A DNA stretch of 64,000 nt from Theileria orientalis strain Shintoku (taxonomy: Eukaryota > Apicomplexa > Aconoidasida > Piroplasmida > Theileriidae), in assembly GCF_000740895.1 (NCBI RefSeq), contig NC_025261.1, positions 2,046,001 to 2,110,000 of the forward strand, read 5' to 3'. The position numbers were made by a program, and so were the translations under genes. Positions 19,142-30,697 of the stretch are shown here, piece after piece (the stretch's first letter is position 1; every line of letters begins with the position of its first letter). The notes under the pieces were generated by a model. The model worked only from the letters and a program-made list of their open reading frames with translations. It was not told the DNA's origin and ran no database searches.

Positions 19142-20272
19142 TTAAAAACACTTTCTATGAACTATGTTTGGACCACTTTCATCAAACTCCTCCTTAGTAA
19201 TCCACATCTGCTGAAAGGTGGACAGGGAAGATAAGATGGAGCCGCCAATCCAAACGGAGTACTTGCGTTCGGGAGGAGCGACGACCTTGATCTTCATGGT
19301 GGAGGGAACAAGAGCGTTGAGCTCCTTAGTCATCCTCTGACCAATGCCCTCAAACATGGTAGTACCACCAGACAAAACAACGTTGGCGTAAAGGTCCTTC
19401 CTAATGTCAACGTCACACCTGATGATGGAGTTGTAGGTGGTGGTGTGGATGCCAGGAGCCTCCATGCCAATGAAGGTGGGCTGGAAAAGAACCTCAGGAC
19501 ACCTGAACCTCTCATTGCCGACGGTGATGATGTTCCCGTCAGGCAACTCGTACGACTTCTCCACCTCAGAAGAGGAGGCAGACGTGGTCATCTCCTCGTC
19601 AAAATCAAGAGCAATGTAGCAGAGCTTCTCCTTAATGTCACGCACAATCTCCTTCTCGGCGGTGGTCGTGAACGAAAAGCCCCTCTCGACAAGAATCTTT
19701 TGCATGAACTCAGTGAGGTCCCTGCCAGCCAAGTCGAGTCTCATGATTGCATGAGGAAGCGCGTACCCCTCGTAAATGGGCACGGTGTGCGTAACACCGT
19801 CCCCGGAGTCGAGCACGATTCCCGTTGTCCTACCTGAGGAGTAGAGCGACAACACGGCCTGAATGGCGACGTACATGGCCGGCACGTTGTGTGTCTCGAA
19901 CATGATCGACGTCATCTTCTCGCGGTTCGCCTTCGGGTTCATCGGAGCCTCGGTGAGGAGCACTGGGTGCTCCTCCGGGGCAATGCGCAGCTCATTGTAG
20001 AAGGTGTGATGCCATATCTTCTCCATGTCCTCCCAGTTGGTCACAATTCCGTGCTCAATCGGGTATTTGAGGGTGAGTATTCCCCTCTTCGACTGAGCCT
20101 CGTCGCCAACGTAGGTGTCCTTCTCGTCCATACCGACCATGAGCGCAGGGTTCTTCGGACGGCCGACGATGCTTGGAAAGACGCATCTCGGCGCATCGTC
20201 GCCTGCGAAACCGGCTTTAACGTTACCGGAGCCGTTATCGACAACCAAAGCAGTAGTCTCCTCGTCTGACAT
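19142..20272 (-). CDS. ACT1: Actin (376 aa)
   Basis: This is full-length conventional actin, the ATP-driven filament protein needed for gliding, invasion and vesicle movement. It is 376 residues with no intron in the coding region. The nucleotide-binding loops are intact: [20 protein letters not shown] near the N-terminus and [24 protein letters not shown] at about residues 153-176. So are [13 protein letters not shown] and the C-terminal [20 protein letters not shown]. Third positions are strongly G/C, as expected of a highly expressed gene. The 1.7-kb upstream region is free of genes. Confidence 0.98.
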   Translation of the reverse strand: MSDEETTALVVDNGSGNVKAGFAGDDAPRCVFPSIVGRPKNPALMVGMDEKDTYVGDEAQSKRGILTLKYPIEHGIVTNWEDMEKIWHHTFYNELRIAPEEHPVLLTEAPMNPKANREKMTSIMFETHNVPAMYVAIQAVLSLYSSGRTTGIVLDSGDGVTHTVPIYEGYALPHAIMRLDLAGRDLTEFMQKILVERGFSFTTTAEKEIVRDIKEKLCYIALDFDEEMTTSASSSEVEKSYELPDGNIITVGNERFRCPEVLFQPTFIGMEAPGIHTTTYNSIIRCDVDIRKDLYANVVLSGGTTMFEGIGQRMTKELNALVPSTMKIKVVAPPERKYSVWIGGSILSSLSTFQQMWITKEEFDESGPNIVHRKCF

Positions 20273-21978
20273 TTTGTCCTAAACAAAAGTTAGAAGAGAG
20301 TGCGGGGAACGATACCCGCAGATCAATTTCATTAATGTTAAGATCACGGGAAAATATAACTAAAAATAAACCAAGGACTAATTAGGGGGGGAAACTAACC
20401 TACTAATAAATAATTCCTCTAGCCGAATAATATTGTACAGTCAATAAATTATAGGTAACTATTTGGTGAGTATCGCAATCACCTCTAATGTCACTTGTCA
20501 AATTTACTATTACGAAAAATCCTTAAATCAACTACGAATAAAATATAAACGGCAATACACACAGATGCATGTGGTAACCTAAAGGATGTAGTGGGGTGCT
20601 GAACAACTTCAACCCGCAATATAAAGGGTGCCTGTTAGTTTCATTTAAATGAAAAATGAGCATCTTTTAAACAAAGATTACGACCTTGCAAAAAAATTAA
20701 GATTGCTTTGCTTGATTGCGATTTTCCTTCCCAAATATATTACACATCTCCATGACTAATTCCCCCTTGTATCGTTTGGACATCTTCCTCTACACACTTC
20801 AAGAATATTTCACTCTAATTTCTTTATTTATTACAAGCTGCAATTATGATTTTAAATTTAACTTCGTTTTACTGATGTCTTTTTTACTTTACAACTTATA
20901 TAACAGTTAATACCCTTAACATTGTTTTATCTGATCTCTATCAATAACTAACAGTGTTATTTTATAAATAAACACCCTCAATTATTTTATAAATGTGCAT
21001 AGTTTCATTTTGCCACTCTTGTTTGTCTATAGTTAGGATTCTACAATAGATCGGTATGTTATGTTCGTATATTAATAATATATACATTACATTAAATATA
21101 ATATTATAGAAAACACGTATATATCATGAATATTTTATATATAAGTCAAAATTTGTGGTTTTATACAATGCACACATATTGTAATATACACCAATAATTT
21201 TAATATTTGAGAGATAAATCGATGGAATCTTATATAAAAACGGTTAATAATCTAATGTCAAACAAAGTATAAATTTTTTAAAAAATCAAAATTTAAAAAT
21301 TTAATGAGTTTTATGGACTCATTGACATTTTGGAACAAAAACTAAAAATTAACTAAATGTGTAAACCTTTATTACAAGTAATGATATACGAATGTCATTT
21401 TTAATCATTTTATTTAATAATTAATAATTAAAATTGCACATTTAATATAGGGCAGTACTAAACATATGTATGAAAAATAAAATACTAATATGAATACACA
21501 TTTGATATTTTCAAAAACATATATTTAAATCTAATAAAGATAAATTATTAACATCGGTTAAAATGTTAATATATAAGATATATTTTGATTTTTCAATTTT
21601 TCGTTGTATATTAGTTAAAAATAGCTAAAAATCAGAGATTCCATTAAACTCAGCACACAAGTGTATTTTGTCTATTAATATTAAAATTTATAGGCCATCT
21701 ACTGCCTCTTCTAGGCTAACCTTAACATGCAAACGTTGCATGCCATTAAGTGCGCCTCATGCCTTCCATTCGTTTAAAAAGCAACATTGTTTTAATCTTC
21801 TTACACCCAATAGTTAAAACAACTACGAGTGTGAGCAACACACAACTTAAAAAGACTCAATAAGATAAATTCGGCAACGCCATCCACACACATCACACCT
21901 TAACGGTAGCGGTCTGTTTTAACCGATTTTCAAGCAAAAAGGTATTTAAAAGTCTACTACTATTATTAATTAATTATT
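20273..21978. other. Long AT-rich spacer between divergent actin and the 21979 gene
   Basis: This is the longest gene-free stretch in the window. It must contain the actin promoter (right of 20272) and that of the plus-strand gene at 21979. It includes an atgcat-type motif near 20563 and poly-A/T runs. A 64-codon plus-strand frame at 20716-20910 has AT-driven composition and no family resemblance, so I treat it as chance. I cannot see a tRNA or other RNA gene. Confidence 0.6.
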
Positions 21979-23541
21979 ATGTTAGCGGAATCTCCACGGT
22001 TCGTCGACGCAAGCAGCAACGGGTCATCACCAAGGGGCTTACTATCCTCATTGAACTGCTGCAACAGGAAGAATCATTCACACATCACACTTCCTATAGT
22101 GGATCCGACGTTCTATGCTCACAAGCTAGCCTACAAAAACATAGAACTGAAAAACTCGCAATACCTTGCAACTCAACCTCTCTTGCAATCCAACTTAGGA
22201 GACTTAACGACAGAAGAATTTTCTGAACTTTTTAACACAAACATGCTTTTAGGTTTTAACAATAGATTTAACCCACTGAAGAAAAAATTGGACAACGATA
22301 AGAACGACTTCACCCTCGAGAACGTAGCGCCAGAGGACCTGCACGAGAACAACAACGCCTTCCCAGATTCGAAGAATGAAGAAACATCCTCAAACATAAA
22401 CTTGCCACTGGAGAGTCTCCCAACCGGGGAAGCAAACAAGCCCGTTTGGAACTTACTTGGCAAATGTTTTAACGCTCCGAATCCTAATTCAAACAACTGG
22501 AATAACTCTTTAGGTACGTTCACGCACTTACTACTACTTTTGGTATACTCAGCATATTTTACATATTTAGCACACATAAACATATTAACATAAAAAGGTA
22601 GATACCTATGACCCAGTTACTCTAATATCCCTGTGTGTAATGTATTAATGATCATTTTAGGCAACATGAATTCACTTATGGACCCTCCAGAATTTCTTGA
22701 TTCGGAGACACTTGGCGACGGTAATAAACCAGGTCTGTTTTCAAAATGCCTTGGACCCCTGAAGCCTAACACCTTGGATAAATTCAGTTCAATAGTATCG
22801 CAAGCAACCTTAGTGCCCTCGGATGTCGGATGTTTTAACACCTGCACCAAGAAACTGAACAAGTACGTGGACGTCGAGAAATTAAGCACAATGGCCTCAA
22901 ACAGCACTCTGGGTCTGAAAAATCTGTACAAGAGTTTTTCGCAGAACAACCTGCTTTCATCCACCCAGAGCTTCTTCGAGTCCCTCCCATCCACCCTCTT
23001 GCAGGAGACGAACACATACACGCAATTTTTTTCATTCGACGAGGAGCCATCCTGCTTTAACCTGAAGGGACTTACCAGCTGTTTTAAAAAGGAAACAGGC
23101 CACTTGCCCTCTAACTTTGCAAATTTAAACACAAACTCATTCGTACACGAGCCTTTTAGTGGCAACCCCTCCAGCAGGCCCATGTTCCACGCCAACAAAA
23201 GGAGCAGGTCCAAGAACTCAGGTCCTAACACATTCAGGCTGCACGCAGTGGAGATCCACCAGTACGTGCCCTTTCCCAACCTCCCGAGCTCCAGGTTTGT
23301 CAACGAGGGCGCCCTCTCGAACAAGGTGAACACCAAGTACGTCCAGGACTGCTTCTTCAACCCTAATGCCACTGGCATGGCTGCTCCCATGATTCCAAAC
23401 CTCTTGAACGGCGTAAAGAACGTCCCTGAAGTCTACCACTTGAAGAACAAGGCGAACAGACTCAGCACCCAGGACCTAAGCATGTGTGTTTTCCCAACGG
23501 AGTCCAACGACGGACTTCCAGGATTGGTACTAGTAGAGTAA
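21979..23541 (+). CDS. Hypothetical protein, two exons (471 aa)
   Basis: Exons are 21979-22513 and 22661-23541, joined by a 147-nt GT-AG intron in frame (phase 1). I do not recognise the family. The protein is rich in Asn, Ser, Leu and Pro, with scattered single cysteines in a recurrent context (LLGKCFNAPNP, LFSKCLGPLKP, GLTSCFKKETG). That may indicate an old internal repeat of about 100 residues. There is no signal peptide or membrane helix in the spliced form. If the intron is retained, translation runs on into a hydrophobic tail (THLLLLLVYSAYFTYLAHI) and stops at 22593. Codon use is less G/C-biased than in neighbouring housekeeping genes. Confidence 0.7.
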
Positions 23542-23761
23542 CTTATCATCAGTCTTAGCTTAATGTTTTAATTCGCACTTGCCCATCTACAGCGTTCATA
23601 TTTTACGTTGCTACTACGTACACCTGACCATCTGTACTGTATAGTATGCGCATATATTTAAACGCCTATTTATGCCACAAGTGTGCGACTCACCATGGTA
23701 GTTAGAATTATAACTAGAGTAAATTTTATAAAATATTACAAATTATTCATGCTATTTTACA

Positions 23762-26591
23762 TCATAAGTTTACCGTTTTCACGTTAAAAATATGGGAGTC
23801 TGGCCTTAATACCAGGTAGGTGTTGTTCAAGGGGGTGACGTTCCCAAACAAACTCCTCGAAAAGGCATCCAACGTTTCCTTATTACTAAATACTTTCTTA
23901 ACCAAGCCATTAGGCATTTTTGATACGTAGTTCAATGCGTAATCAAAATGCTCAAAATCACTACTATCTTCTAGTTTATTGAAGATAAAGTGATCGTCAA
24001 GTTTCTCGTCAATCACATCAATCTCAGAATCTAGACCTAAAACAGCCAGATAATTTACAAAGCGGAACCAACAAGTAACTACAGATACTCATATAACCCA
24101 GTTAACCCATACCTATGGAGTTAATTAACGTATTAGGCTTTGAGATAAACTGATCATCTACTGTAACGTGATCCCCTGATCCAACACTAACGCCAGTTTC
24201 CCACAGACAAATATAATACAAATTCAAATCAAGTTCTGAAAGCACTGACTTGATCCTAAAAATGTTGAAAATAGTCGGCGTTACATTTTTCGATCGAAGA
24301 CCAGCACACAATAGTAAATCGGCGGCTGCATTAGAGACGGCAAGTCCACCGTCGAGATTTTATAAACTACATCAATAGAATTAACATTGGCAGAAATTTA
24401 AAGCATACCAGCTAAACGCGCCTATAGTACACACGTATTTATGTATACACACAAGCGCACAAACACACACATACATACATTAACAATGCAACTCCACCTA
24501 CCTATGTTACTTTGCTGTGAGTAAAAGTAACGGTGTGGTATTCTCATTCCCATCAGTGATTGAGGCCAATAGTGTCGATGCGATTTAGAGGTCTACACAA
24601 CAATTTTTACAGGCGATCAAGTACTTTCAAGTCCCCGACTAAAAATATAAATCTGAAACCGAACGTACAGTTGTATGAATAGGCCAGGTCTGAGCCGGGA
24701 AAGCGAAGTCCCAGGGACCCGTCCATCTTCGATAACAACTCCTTCGAAAAGTTCGCGATGTCATCCATCCTTTTTGGCGTGTTGTACGCGTATTTCATCT
24801 AAAGGGCGAATTATTTATGTACAGAGCCGAAACTAACAAAGGCCTTCACGGAGTTGAAAACATAGGGAATAACGTGCGAATCATGCGGCATGATCGGGGC
24901 CAGCACGTCCAGAGCCTTCTGGAGGCTCCCGTGGTTGTATCCCAGGTACTTCGCGAACTTAGACCCGTTCTCCACTTCCTTCAGACACACGTCCCGAGTA
25001 TACTGAACAGTTTAACACAGTGCATCAAATAAGCCCTCACCTCAGCCACTGCCTTTCGCTCCACTGAGTATTCGTTCAGAAACTTTTTATCTTGCTCGTT
25101 CAGTCCACTTTCGAAAAGCGCATCCAGCAGCCTGTCGAAGTCGTTTATCTCTACAGCATCCGTTAATATGCCAAATCCATACTCAAATCTTGCGACTTGC
25201 GGTACAAAAAGCGCGAAAGCTTCCACGCGAGGTTGTGCGAGTCTGCAATGCCCATGTTCATTCCGAGACCTCCCGCCGGGGCCACCAGGTGCGCCGCGTC
25301 TCCTGCCAAGAATATTCTACTCGTGTCCTGATCAATGAAACTCGGCGTAACGTTCGTCGTAACGGTCCACCTTTTAATTTTCTAACGACACATTGTCTCA
25401 ACCAAGGTACTTACGTGTATCTTCAGGTCGCGCAACTCCGTCCCTACTGCCTCGTTAATTAGGGACGCGCAGTTCTTCTCATCATAGAGCGACGTGGACT
25501 CAAATTCTGGGAAGAAGGGTATCTGTACCACGAATTCCGGCGGATCTCCTCCCTGGCACACCATCACGCAAACACACTACAGGGTCGTCAATACTGTCAA
25601 TGAATAGGCGCACCTCTGAGAAAATGAAGTACATCATTGCTGGATTCGACGATACGTACTCTCCCAGCTGCCTCGATTCAAAGTGCACACTCATCACTTC
25701 CTTCAAATTCGAAGTGTCCTTGACGTTTTCATTCAGCTTTCTCTCTCCGAAGAGTGCTCTCGCCACTGAGGAGTGTATTCCGTCGGCTCCAACCACAAAT
25801 AGGCTCTCCACGTTGAACTCGCTTCCCGTTCTCACGTCCCTAACACGAGACAGTATCCCCTTTTCCTTTGATACAAAGCGTTCAAACTTAAAGGCCCCGT
25901 CGATGAAAGGGACATTTGTTCTAATCTGCTCGGGAGCAGAGTCTGAAACGTCAGGCAGGACCAGTGGCCTTTCCAGACCCAGCAACCTTTGCGTTTTTTC
26001 CGCGTCGATCCTTGATTTTTCCAACACCAACTTGTATTCATTTTCCAACCACTTTGTGAACCCGTCCCTATCCTTCTTATACAGCTGCGACCTGTCCAGT
26101 GCCAACGATTTAAAAAAGAACAGCAGTTTGTGTTGAGGGAAATTACAAATTTTACTCGGACTCAGCTCCTCAAAATAGGTCCCATTGTATCTGTAATGGT
26201 CTAAACAACTTAAAATTCCGTCTCATACCTCCGAAATGGTCCTTTACGGCGTACAGGTTTGCGTGCGGGTCAATTATGTGCCTGCAGTATTTAAAATACC
26301 TCCAGTATTCCAAAGGCTCAGCAGCTGATTCCAAAGCCTTGTCAAAATGGCCAAGGTGTCTCCAAACTACGATAAATCAGTAATTAGAGGGAACAACTAA
26401 CTTTCCATGGACCGGTTGCTCAAGTAATGGGCCCTGGGATGCTTCCTCGGAACAGGATGTTTGTCTACCAAAATGGAAGGAATCCTCATGCGCGACAAAA
26501 GAAGATTAAGTGTGATTCCAACCGGGCCCGAGCCGACGATCAAAACCGAGGTTTTAAAGGTTTTCAAACTCATGAATACACAACTGTACAC
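23762..26591 (-). CDS. FAD-dependent aromatic-type monooxygenase, phenol hydroxylase-like (757 aa, 12 exons)
   Basis: Flavoprotein of the FAD_binding_3 class, which hydroxylates aromatic rings with NAD(P)H and O2; the substrate is unknown. I rebuilt twelve in-frame exons: 26402-26591, 26229-26366, 25614-26200, 25415-25576, 25206-25381, 25041-25131, 24838-25002, 24625-24798, 24502-24592, 24285-24366, 24113-24255 and 23762-24036. Introns are 28-39 nt except three of 74, 76 and 135 nt. The N-terminal Rossmann loop reads VLIVGSGPVGITL, followed by HPRAHYLSNRSMEIW. The VVGADGIHSSVARAL motif is present, and the second FAD site is RIFLAGDAAHLVAPAGGLGM with the following NLAWKL. The C-terminal third resembles the thioredoxin-like dimer domain, ending in VLRPDSHIF. 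The first ATG (26591) or the seventh codon (26573) could be the start. The exon 5/6 junction is the least certain. Confidence 0.82.
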
Positions 26592-26663
26592 AAGGACGAG
26601 GGTAACTTAATAAATCATAAAACCAACGGACACACATGTTAAAATAAACTAAAACACATCATC

Positions 26664-26771
26664 TTTTACAAATAATAGTTAGAAAAAAGACGTATTACAT
26701 AAATGTGTAAATGTAACCACATAACCATAATGAATAAACAAAACACAAAAACTTCATTGTCATATCTTATA
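26664..26771. repeat. Roughly 108-bp direct repeat, copy 1 (3' of the 6-Cys gene)
   Basis: Begins ttttacaaataatagttag and ends cattgtcatatcttata. It is near-identical to 29635-29741, with one substitution and one short indel visible. It lies about 100 nt downstream of the minus-strand 6-Cys stop codon, so it is probably in the 3' UTR or termination region. Confidence 0.95.
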
Positions 26772-26870
26772 GGATATTTAAACCTTAACTGCGTTTCAAT
26801 TTTACCTTTTTCTCATATTTTACAATTTTAGAGTGGCTAGAAGCCTTTCAAGGGCACACTTGCACTGGCA

Positions 26871-29213
26871 TCAGATCGTTACTCTGATTTTGGACTTCGG
26901 CTCCCCTTGCTTGTTATAACACGCACAAACCACTGACTTTATGCCCTGGTCCCGCATCAGCCTCTTGTCGAAGCTCCACAAGGAGCGCAGCTCCGAGACA
27001 GACTTCCTCTTTTTGAAAACGTTGACCTCAGTGCGGTAATTGAAAAACCTACTCATGAACGAGGTACGATTGTAGCACCGGAAGAGCGTCTTGAAGGGGT
27101 TCTCGTGGCTCTCCTCGCTCTCATCGGAACGGTACTTCTCCTGGTCCTCCTCGAGGAACTGCTCAGGCACGTAGTCGGGACAGTGGAAGCGAACGTCCTC
27201 AGTCTTGCTCAAGTCGAAGGTGCAGGAGTCGCCGCTAAAGGGCTTATCCTGAGAGTCGACAAAGAGGTTCGGCCTCATGCCGCAGCCGCGGTAGTTGACG
27301 CCAGTGTAAATGGGATCGACGGCGATGACCGTGTACTTCTCAGGGAGAATCTTGTTCTCCTCGGAGCTGTTGCCCTTGGAGCAAATGAAATAGATGGGCC
27401 TGTAGTGGTCGGCAGTGATTTCGTAGCCGTCGTCAAGAATGATCTCCAGGTCGCTGTTCGTCTCGGGCTTCTTGAGGATGGTGACTCCGCTAGACCCGAA
27501 CAGGTCCTCGAACTGGGCAGTCTCAAACTCAGTAGGATGTTTATCAATGTTGTTGATGTTCGTGTACACCGTGTTCTTCCCCTTGGGGTAGAGGGAGTAG
27601 CCTTTCCCGAGCAGCTTGTCGCACCTGAGCGTGGTTCTCCTGTTCGAGAGGTCGAGCTTGAGAATGAAGCCCAGGCTCTGATCGTAGTTCTTGAGCTCTA
27701 TCCCTCCGCCGACGTTGTCTATCTTGGTCTTCGCGGAGTCGCTGTGCACGTAAATCCTGACGATCCCCTTCAGCTCATTCTTCTTGTCCTCAACCAGCAT
27801 GAAGATCGGGTTGTTCTTTACCTTGAACCCCCTGGAGATGTTAATTTTAACCTGCTCAGGGGTTTCTGTGACCTTAATGGCCCCCGTGCCCAAGTAGCTG
27901 GAGGGGATTATCTTGAACTTGGATCTCAGAGTTATGTCCTCCTCCTCCTCCATGTAATAGAAGTTGGCTCCCATCACCTTGCGAACCGAATGCTCCTTGT
28001 CCTTGTGAATCGTGTAGTTCAACACCGTCTGGTCCATGAACACGGTGCACGATATACGGTTTTTGTCTATATTCTCGGGTTTCGTCAAGTCGCAGTTGGG
28101 CCTAACGTGCAAATACAAGTCCGGGCTGTTCTTCCCCTTCTCGACCTTGCACTTTAGGGTGATGTTGTTGTACCTGCTGGCCCTCCCTATGTCTAAAATT
28201 TTAATGGTCTTGGAGATGTTAGTCAGCTTGGAACCCTTTAGATAGTTCTTAGTGCTGACAATTCTGTTAAAGGGGTCCACGAACTCGACCAGGCAGTCCG
28301 GAAATAACAAATCTCTCGGAACGTCGATCGCAATCACGTTTTTGCTCTCAATGTCCAGGATTCCTTGGTATAACCTCCTGGGTCTGTCCACTCCATTTAT
28401 ACAGAGTCCCATATATTTCGAATAGTTGTATATCTTCAGATTTGTTCTGTCATTTTGAACGCAATTTGAGTTTAGCTCCATGTCATTTCCGAGGATTGTG
28501 CCGTCGCTCAAGTCCACCTCGAAGATTCCATGACTATCGGGGACGAACAGGGCCGTATTTATTGACGTGTATTCGATTTTTCCTTGTTCGCTGGTAAACT
28601 TTTTTTTCGGAGCTCTTAGGGTTTTACGGTTTGAGATGTCGCAGATTCCCTTCCACTTTACTCCCTGGCGCATCTCCTTATAGTAACGCACTACTCTAGT
28701 TCTATCGATCAGCTTTGAATAGTCAGTCACGTCCTCAGGACCGATGTATTCAAGTTCGGGCATGACGTTAATTTGAACTACACCTACGACCGCTGACCCT
28801 CTCCCTAATAGGTCGAGGTACATTTTTACAATCTTCTTCGGCTTCTCGTTGTCGTTATAGTATAGTTTAAAGTCATTTCCAGACTTTTCAACATTTATTG
28901 GAAGAGTTTTCACTATATTTATTTTCTCTCTCTTCTCTGCGCCAATTAACGACTGATTCTTTGGAAGGGTGTAATATGAATACTGCTCCAGAGGGTCTAT
29001 GTTAAATACATTTCTACCATCACCATCCACATGGATACGTATATACTGATTATAATATAAATCCACTTCATAATAATTTATGTCCGTGGTTAAGTCACGT
29101 ATGGTAAGAAGCTCTGACGCATCTGTTCCTACAGTCTTAATAATTGATATATATCCATGGACAGCAGTAAACCCTAAAACACAGAAACCGAACACTATAT
29201 TATGGATTATCAT
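26871..29213 (-). CDS. 6-Cys (s48/45) family surface or secreted protein (780 aa)
   Basis: 6-Cys proteins are apicomplexan surface antigens used in host-cell contact, fertilisation or immune interaction. The N-terminus is a signal peptide (residues 1-20, core IVFGFCVLGFTAV). The C-terminal half carries the family's cysteine spacing: NCDLTKPENIDKNRISCTVF; then YFICSKG; then the last domain with YRGCGMRPNL, DSCTFDLS, VRFHCPDY, LFRCYN and the hallmark SVVCACYNKQG before the end. The chain ends in a beta strand (SKIRVTI). I see no hydrophobic GPI-signal tail, so it may be soluble or held by a partner. Single exon. It is bracketed by two near-identical 108-bp direct repeats. Confidence 0.72.
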   Translation of the reverse strand: MIIHNIVFGFCVLGFTAVHGYISIIKTVGTDASELLTIRDLTTDINYYEVDLYYNQYIRIHVDGDGRNVFNIDPLEQYSYYTLPKNQSLIGAEKREKINIVKTLPINVEKSGNDFKLYYNDNEKPKKIVKMYLDLLGRGSAVVGVVQINVMPELEYIGPEDVTDYSKLIDRTRVVRYYKEMRQGVKWKGICDISNRKTLRAPKKKFTSEQGKIEYTSINTALFVPDSHGIFEVDLSDGTILGNDMELNSNCVQNDRTNLKIYNYSKYMGLCINGVDRPRRLYQGILDIESKNVIAIDVPRDLLFPDCLVEFVDPFNRIVSTKNYLKGSKLTNISKTIKILDIGRASRYNNITLKCKVEKGKNSPDLYLHVRPNCDLTKPENIDKNRISCTVFMDQTVLNYTIHKDKEHSVRKVMGANFYYMEEEEDITLRSKFKIIPSSYLGTGAIKVTETPEQVKINISRGFKVKNNPIFMLVEDKKNELKGIVRIYVHSDSAKTKIDNVGGGIELKNYDQSLGFILKLDLSNRRTTLRCDKLLGKGYSLYPKGKNTVYTNINNIDKHPTEFETAQFEDLFGSSGVTILKKPETNSDLEIILDDGYEITADHYRPIYFICSKGNSSEENKILPEKYTVIAVDPIYTGVNYRGCGMRPNLFVDSQDKPFSGDSCTFDLSKTEDVRFHCPDYVPEQFLEEDQEKYRSDESEESHENPFKTLFRCYNRTSFMSRFFNYRTEVNVFKKRKSVSELRSLWSFDKRLMRDQGIKSVVCACYNKQGEPKSKIRVTI

Positions 29214-29634
29214 TATATTTCAATTTACAATCATTTTGTCATATTATGAGCAAATCAGTCACAAATAGTTTCGAATATTCATAAAACAAACCATTTACAT
29301 AAAATTAATACAATTAAACAATTAAAAATACACAAAGGTGAGGAAATATAAAATTATTTCGATGGCTCAGTAGTAATACACACAAATATTGAGATCTTGT
29401 CTCAAATATATAGTACAAAAACGTAGATTACATTGAGAAGGTTACATTGTAAATTAAAAAATAAAAGGAAGACTAATATTAGAACATTTTTACCAGTTTT
29501 AATCACAAGTGTGTGAAAAGGTTGATAAAAAATATAAGAGATGGAGACACAAGATATATATAGAGATATTAAATCACATTTCTACAGTCATTGGATAAAA
29601 CAGATTTTAAATATTAAATTTAAATCAATATAAT
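29214..29634. other. AT-rich 5' flank of the 6-Cys gene
   Basis: About 420 bases of AT-rich DNA with no gene. It should include the 6-Cys promoter on the minus strand. It ends at the second copy of the 108-bp repeat. Confidence 0.6.
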
Positions 29635-29741
29635 TTTTACAAATAATAGTTAGAAAAAAGACGTATTACATAAATGTGTAAATGTAACCACATAACCATA
29701 ATGAGTAAACAAAAACAAAAACTTCATTGTCATATCTTATA
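29635..29741. repeat. Roughly 107-bp direct repeat, copy 2 (3' of the four-helix membrane protein gene)
   Basis: Same orientation and almost the same sequence as 26664-26771. It ends 73 nt from the stop codon of the minus-strand gene at 29814. Both copies therefore occupy the same position relative to a gene end. Confidence 0.95.
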
Positions 29742-29813
29742 TTGATTACGATATTAGCAGTGGATAAATTTGACTATTATCATTCTTCTTGATTATTGTT
29801 CAGTGTTTTAAAG

Positions 29814-30697
29814 TTAATTTAGATGATTGAATGTTCCTCTTGAATCCCACTGTATATAGGGGCTATTTTGATCTTTGTAAGGTTCAACCGGTCCCAACTC
29901 CTCGGGAATTGAAATGCGAAAGTTAAAATTAGGACTTTTGTCATTGCCTAACCCGGATTGAAGTCCGAACTCGTCAACCCTTCTCTGTGTATCCTTGTCA
30001 AATGAGCTATTTTTATTCCTGTTAGTGGCTTCTTCTATCACATTGGTTCCATGCGGCTTGCCCAAATTGGCTTCTAGTTCAGGAAAATTCGATCTGTTGG
30101 TGAAACCGTAAAGACCATCGACAATCTTCTTGGCCACCTCTTCCTCCTTTTGAATTTCAATCCTCCTCATCTCACTTTCTAGTTTTTTTTCCTCCAGCAT
30201 CTTTTCTCTCCGCTGCCTTATCTCACTAAAGTAAGAATCGCAGTCCTTAAGAAGCGTGACCACCTCCCTCAAGGGATAATCATCTTTAACCTTGTACCTC
30301 CTTTTAAGACCAATGATCGTGAGCGTAACGCAAGCAGAGTGAAGACAAAAAATAGGAAACACCCATTTAACCGCCTCCTTTTGCCACCTAGCCTTTAGTC
30401 CGCAGTTTAAAGATTTGCAAGAATACACAAAGAATAAAGCAACGACGGAAAACACCTTAAAAGTGCCATGATGAATAACTAACGTACCTGGCCAACAGTG
30501 TTTAAAATTAAAGATAAGTACCTCCAGTCCACTAAAACTAAGCAGGATAGCACCGTTCCAAAAAGGCAGAGTATAAACAGCACAGGGCTGCCACTCATCG
30601 TTGAAATAACGAGCAAAGCAAAATGGACCACCGAAGCCACCAGCAAGTTAGAGGTCCAAAGTTTTCTAAGGGGAACTTCCCTGCCGAAAAGACCCAT
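29814..30697 (-). CDS. Hypothetical four-helix membrane protein with cytosolic coiled-coil tail (283 aa, two exons)
   Basis: Exons are 30488-30697 and 29814-30455, with a 32-nt GT-AG intron in phase 0. I see four hydrophobic segments: residues about 17-33, 38-58, 62-82 (across the splice junction) and 100-118. Then follows a charged helical stretch (REKMLEEKKLESEMRRIEIQKEEE, about 150-175) and a disordered tail rich in Asn and Pro. There is no signal peptide and no family that I recognise. The short N-terminal MGLFGREVP start could carry an N-myristoylation glycine, but this is inference. A role in ER, Golgi or inner-membrane-complex membranes is possible. Confidence 0.72.

Noticed and set aside
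22617..23390. 257-codon minus-strand ORF
   Set aside because: It overlaps exon 2 of the 21979 gene, whose two exons join in frame. The minus frame has no matching splice partners or motifs.
25189..25206. A 17-nt ultra-short intron in the monooxygenase
   Set aside because: It would restore phase, but a 74-nt GT-AG intron (25132-25205) also does, has a realistic size and gives a better match to the family spacing after WKL.
27105..28157. 350-codon plus-strand ORF
   Set aside because: Antisense to the 6-Cys gene; long antisense frames are expected with strong G/C-ending codon bias. No domain is visible.
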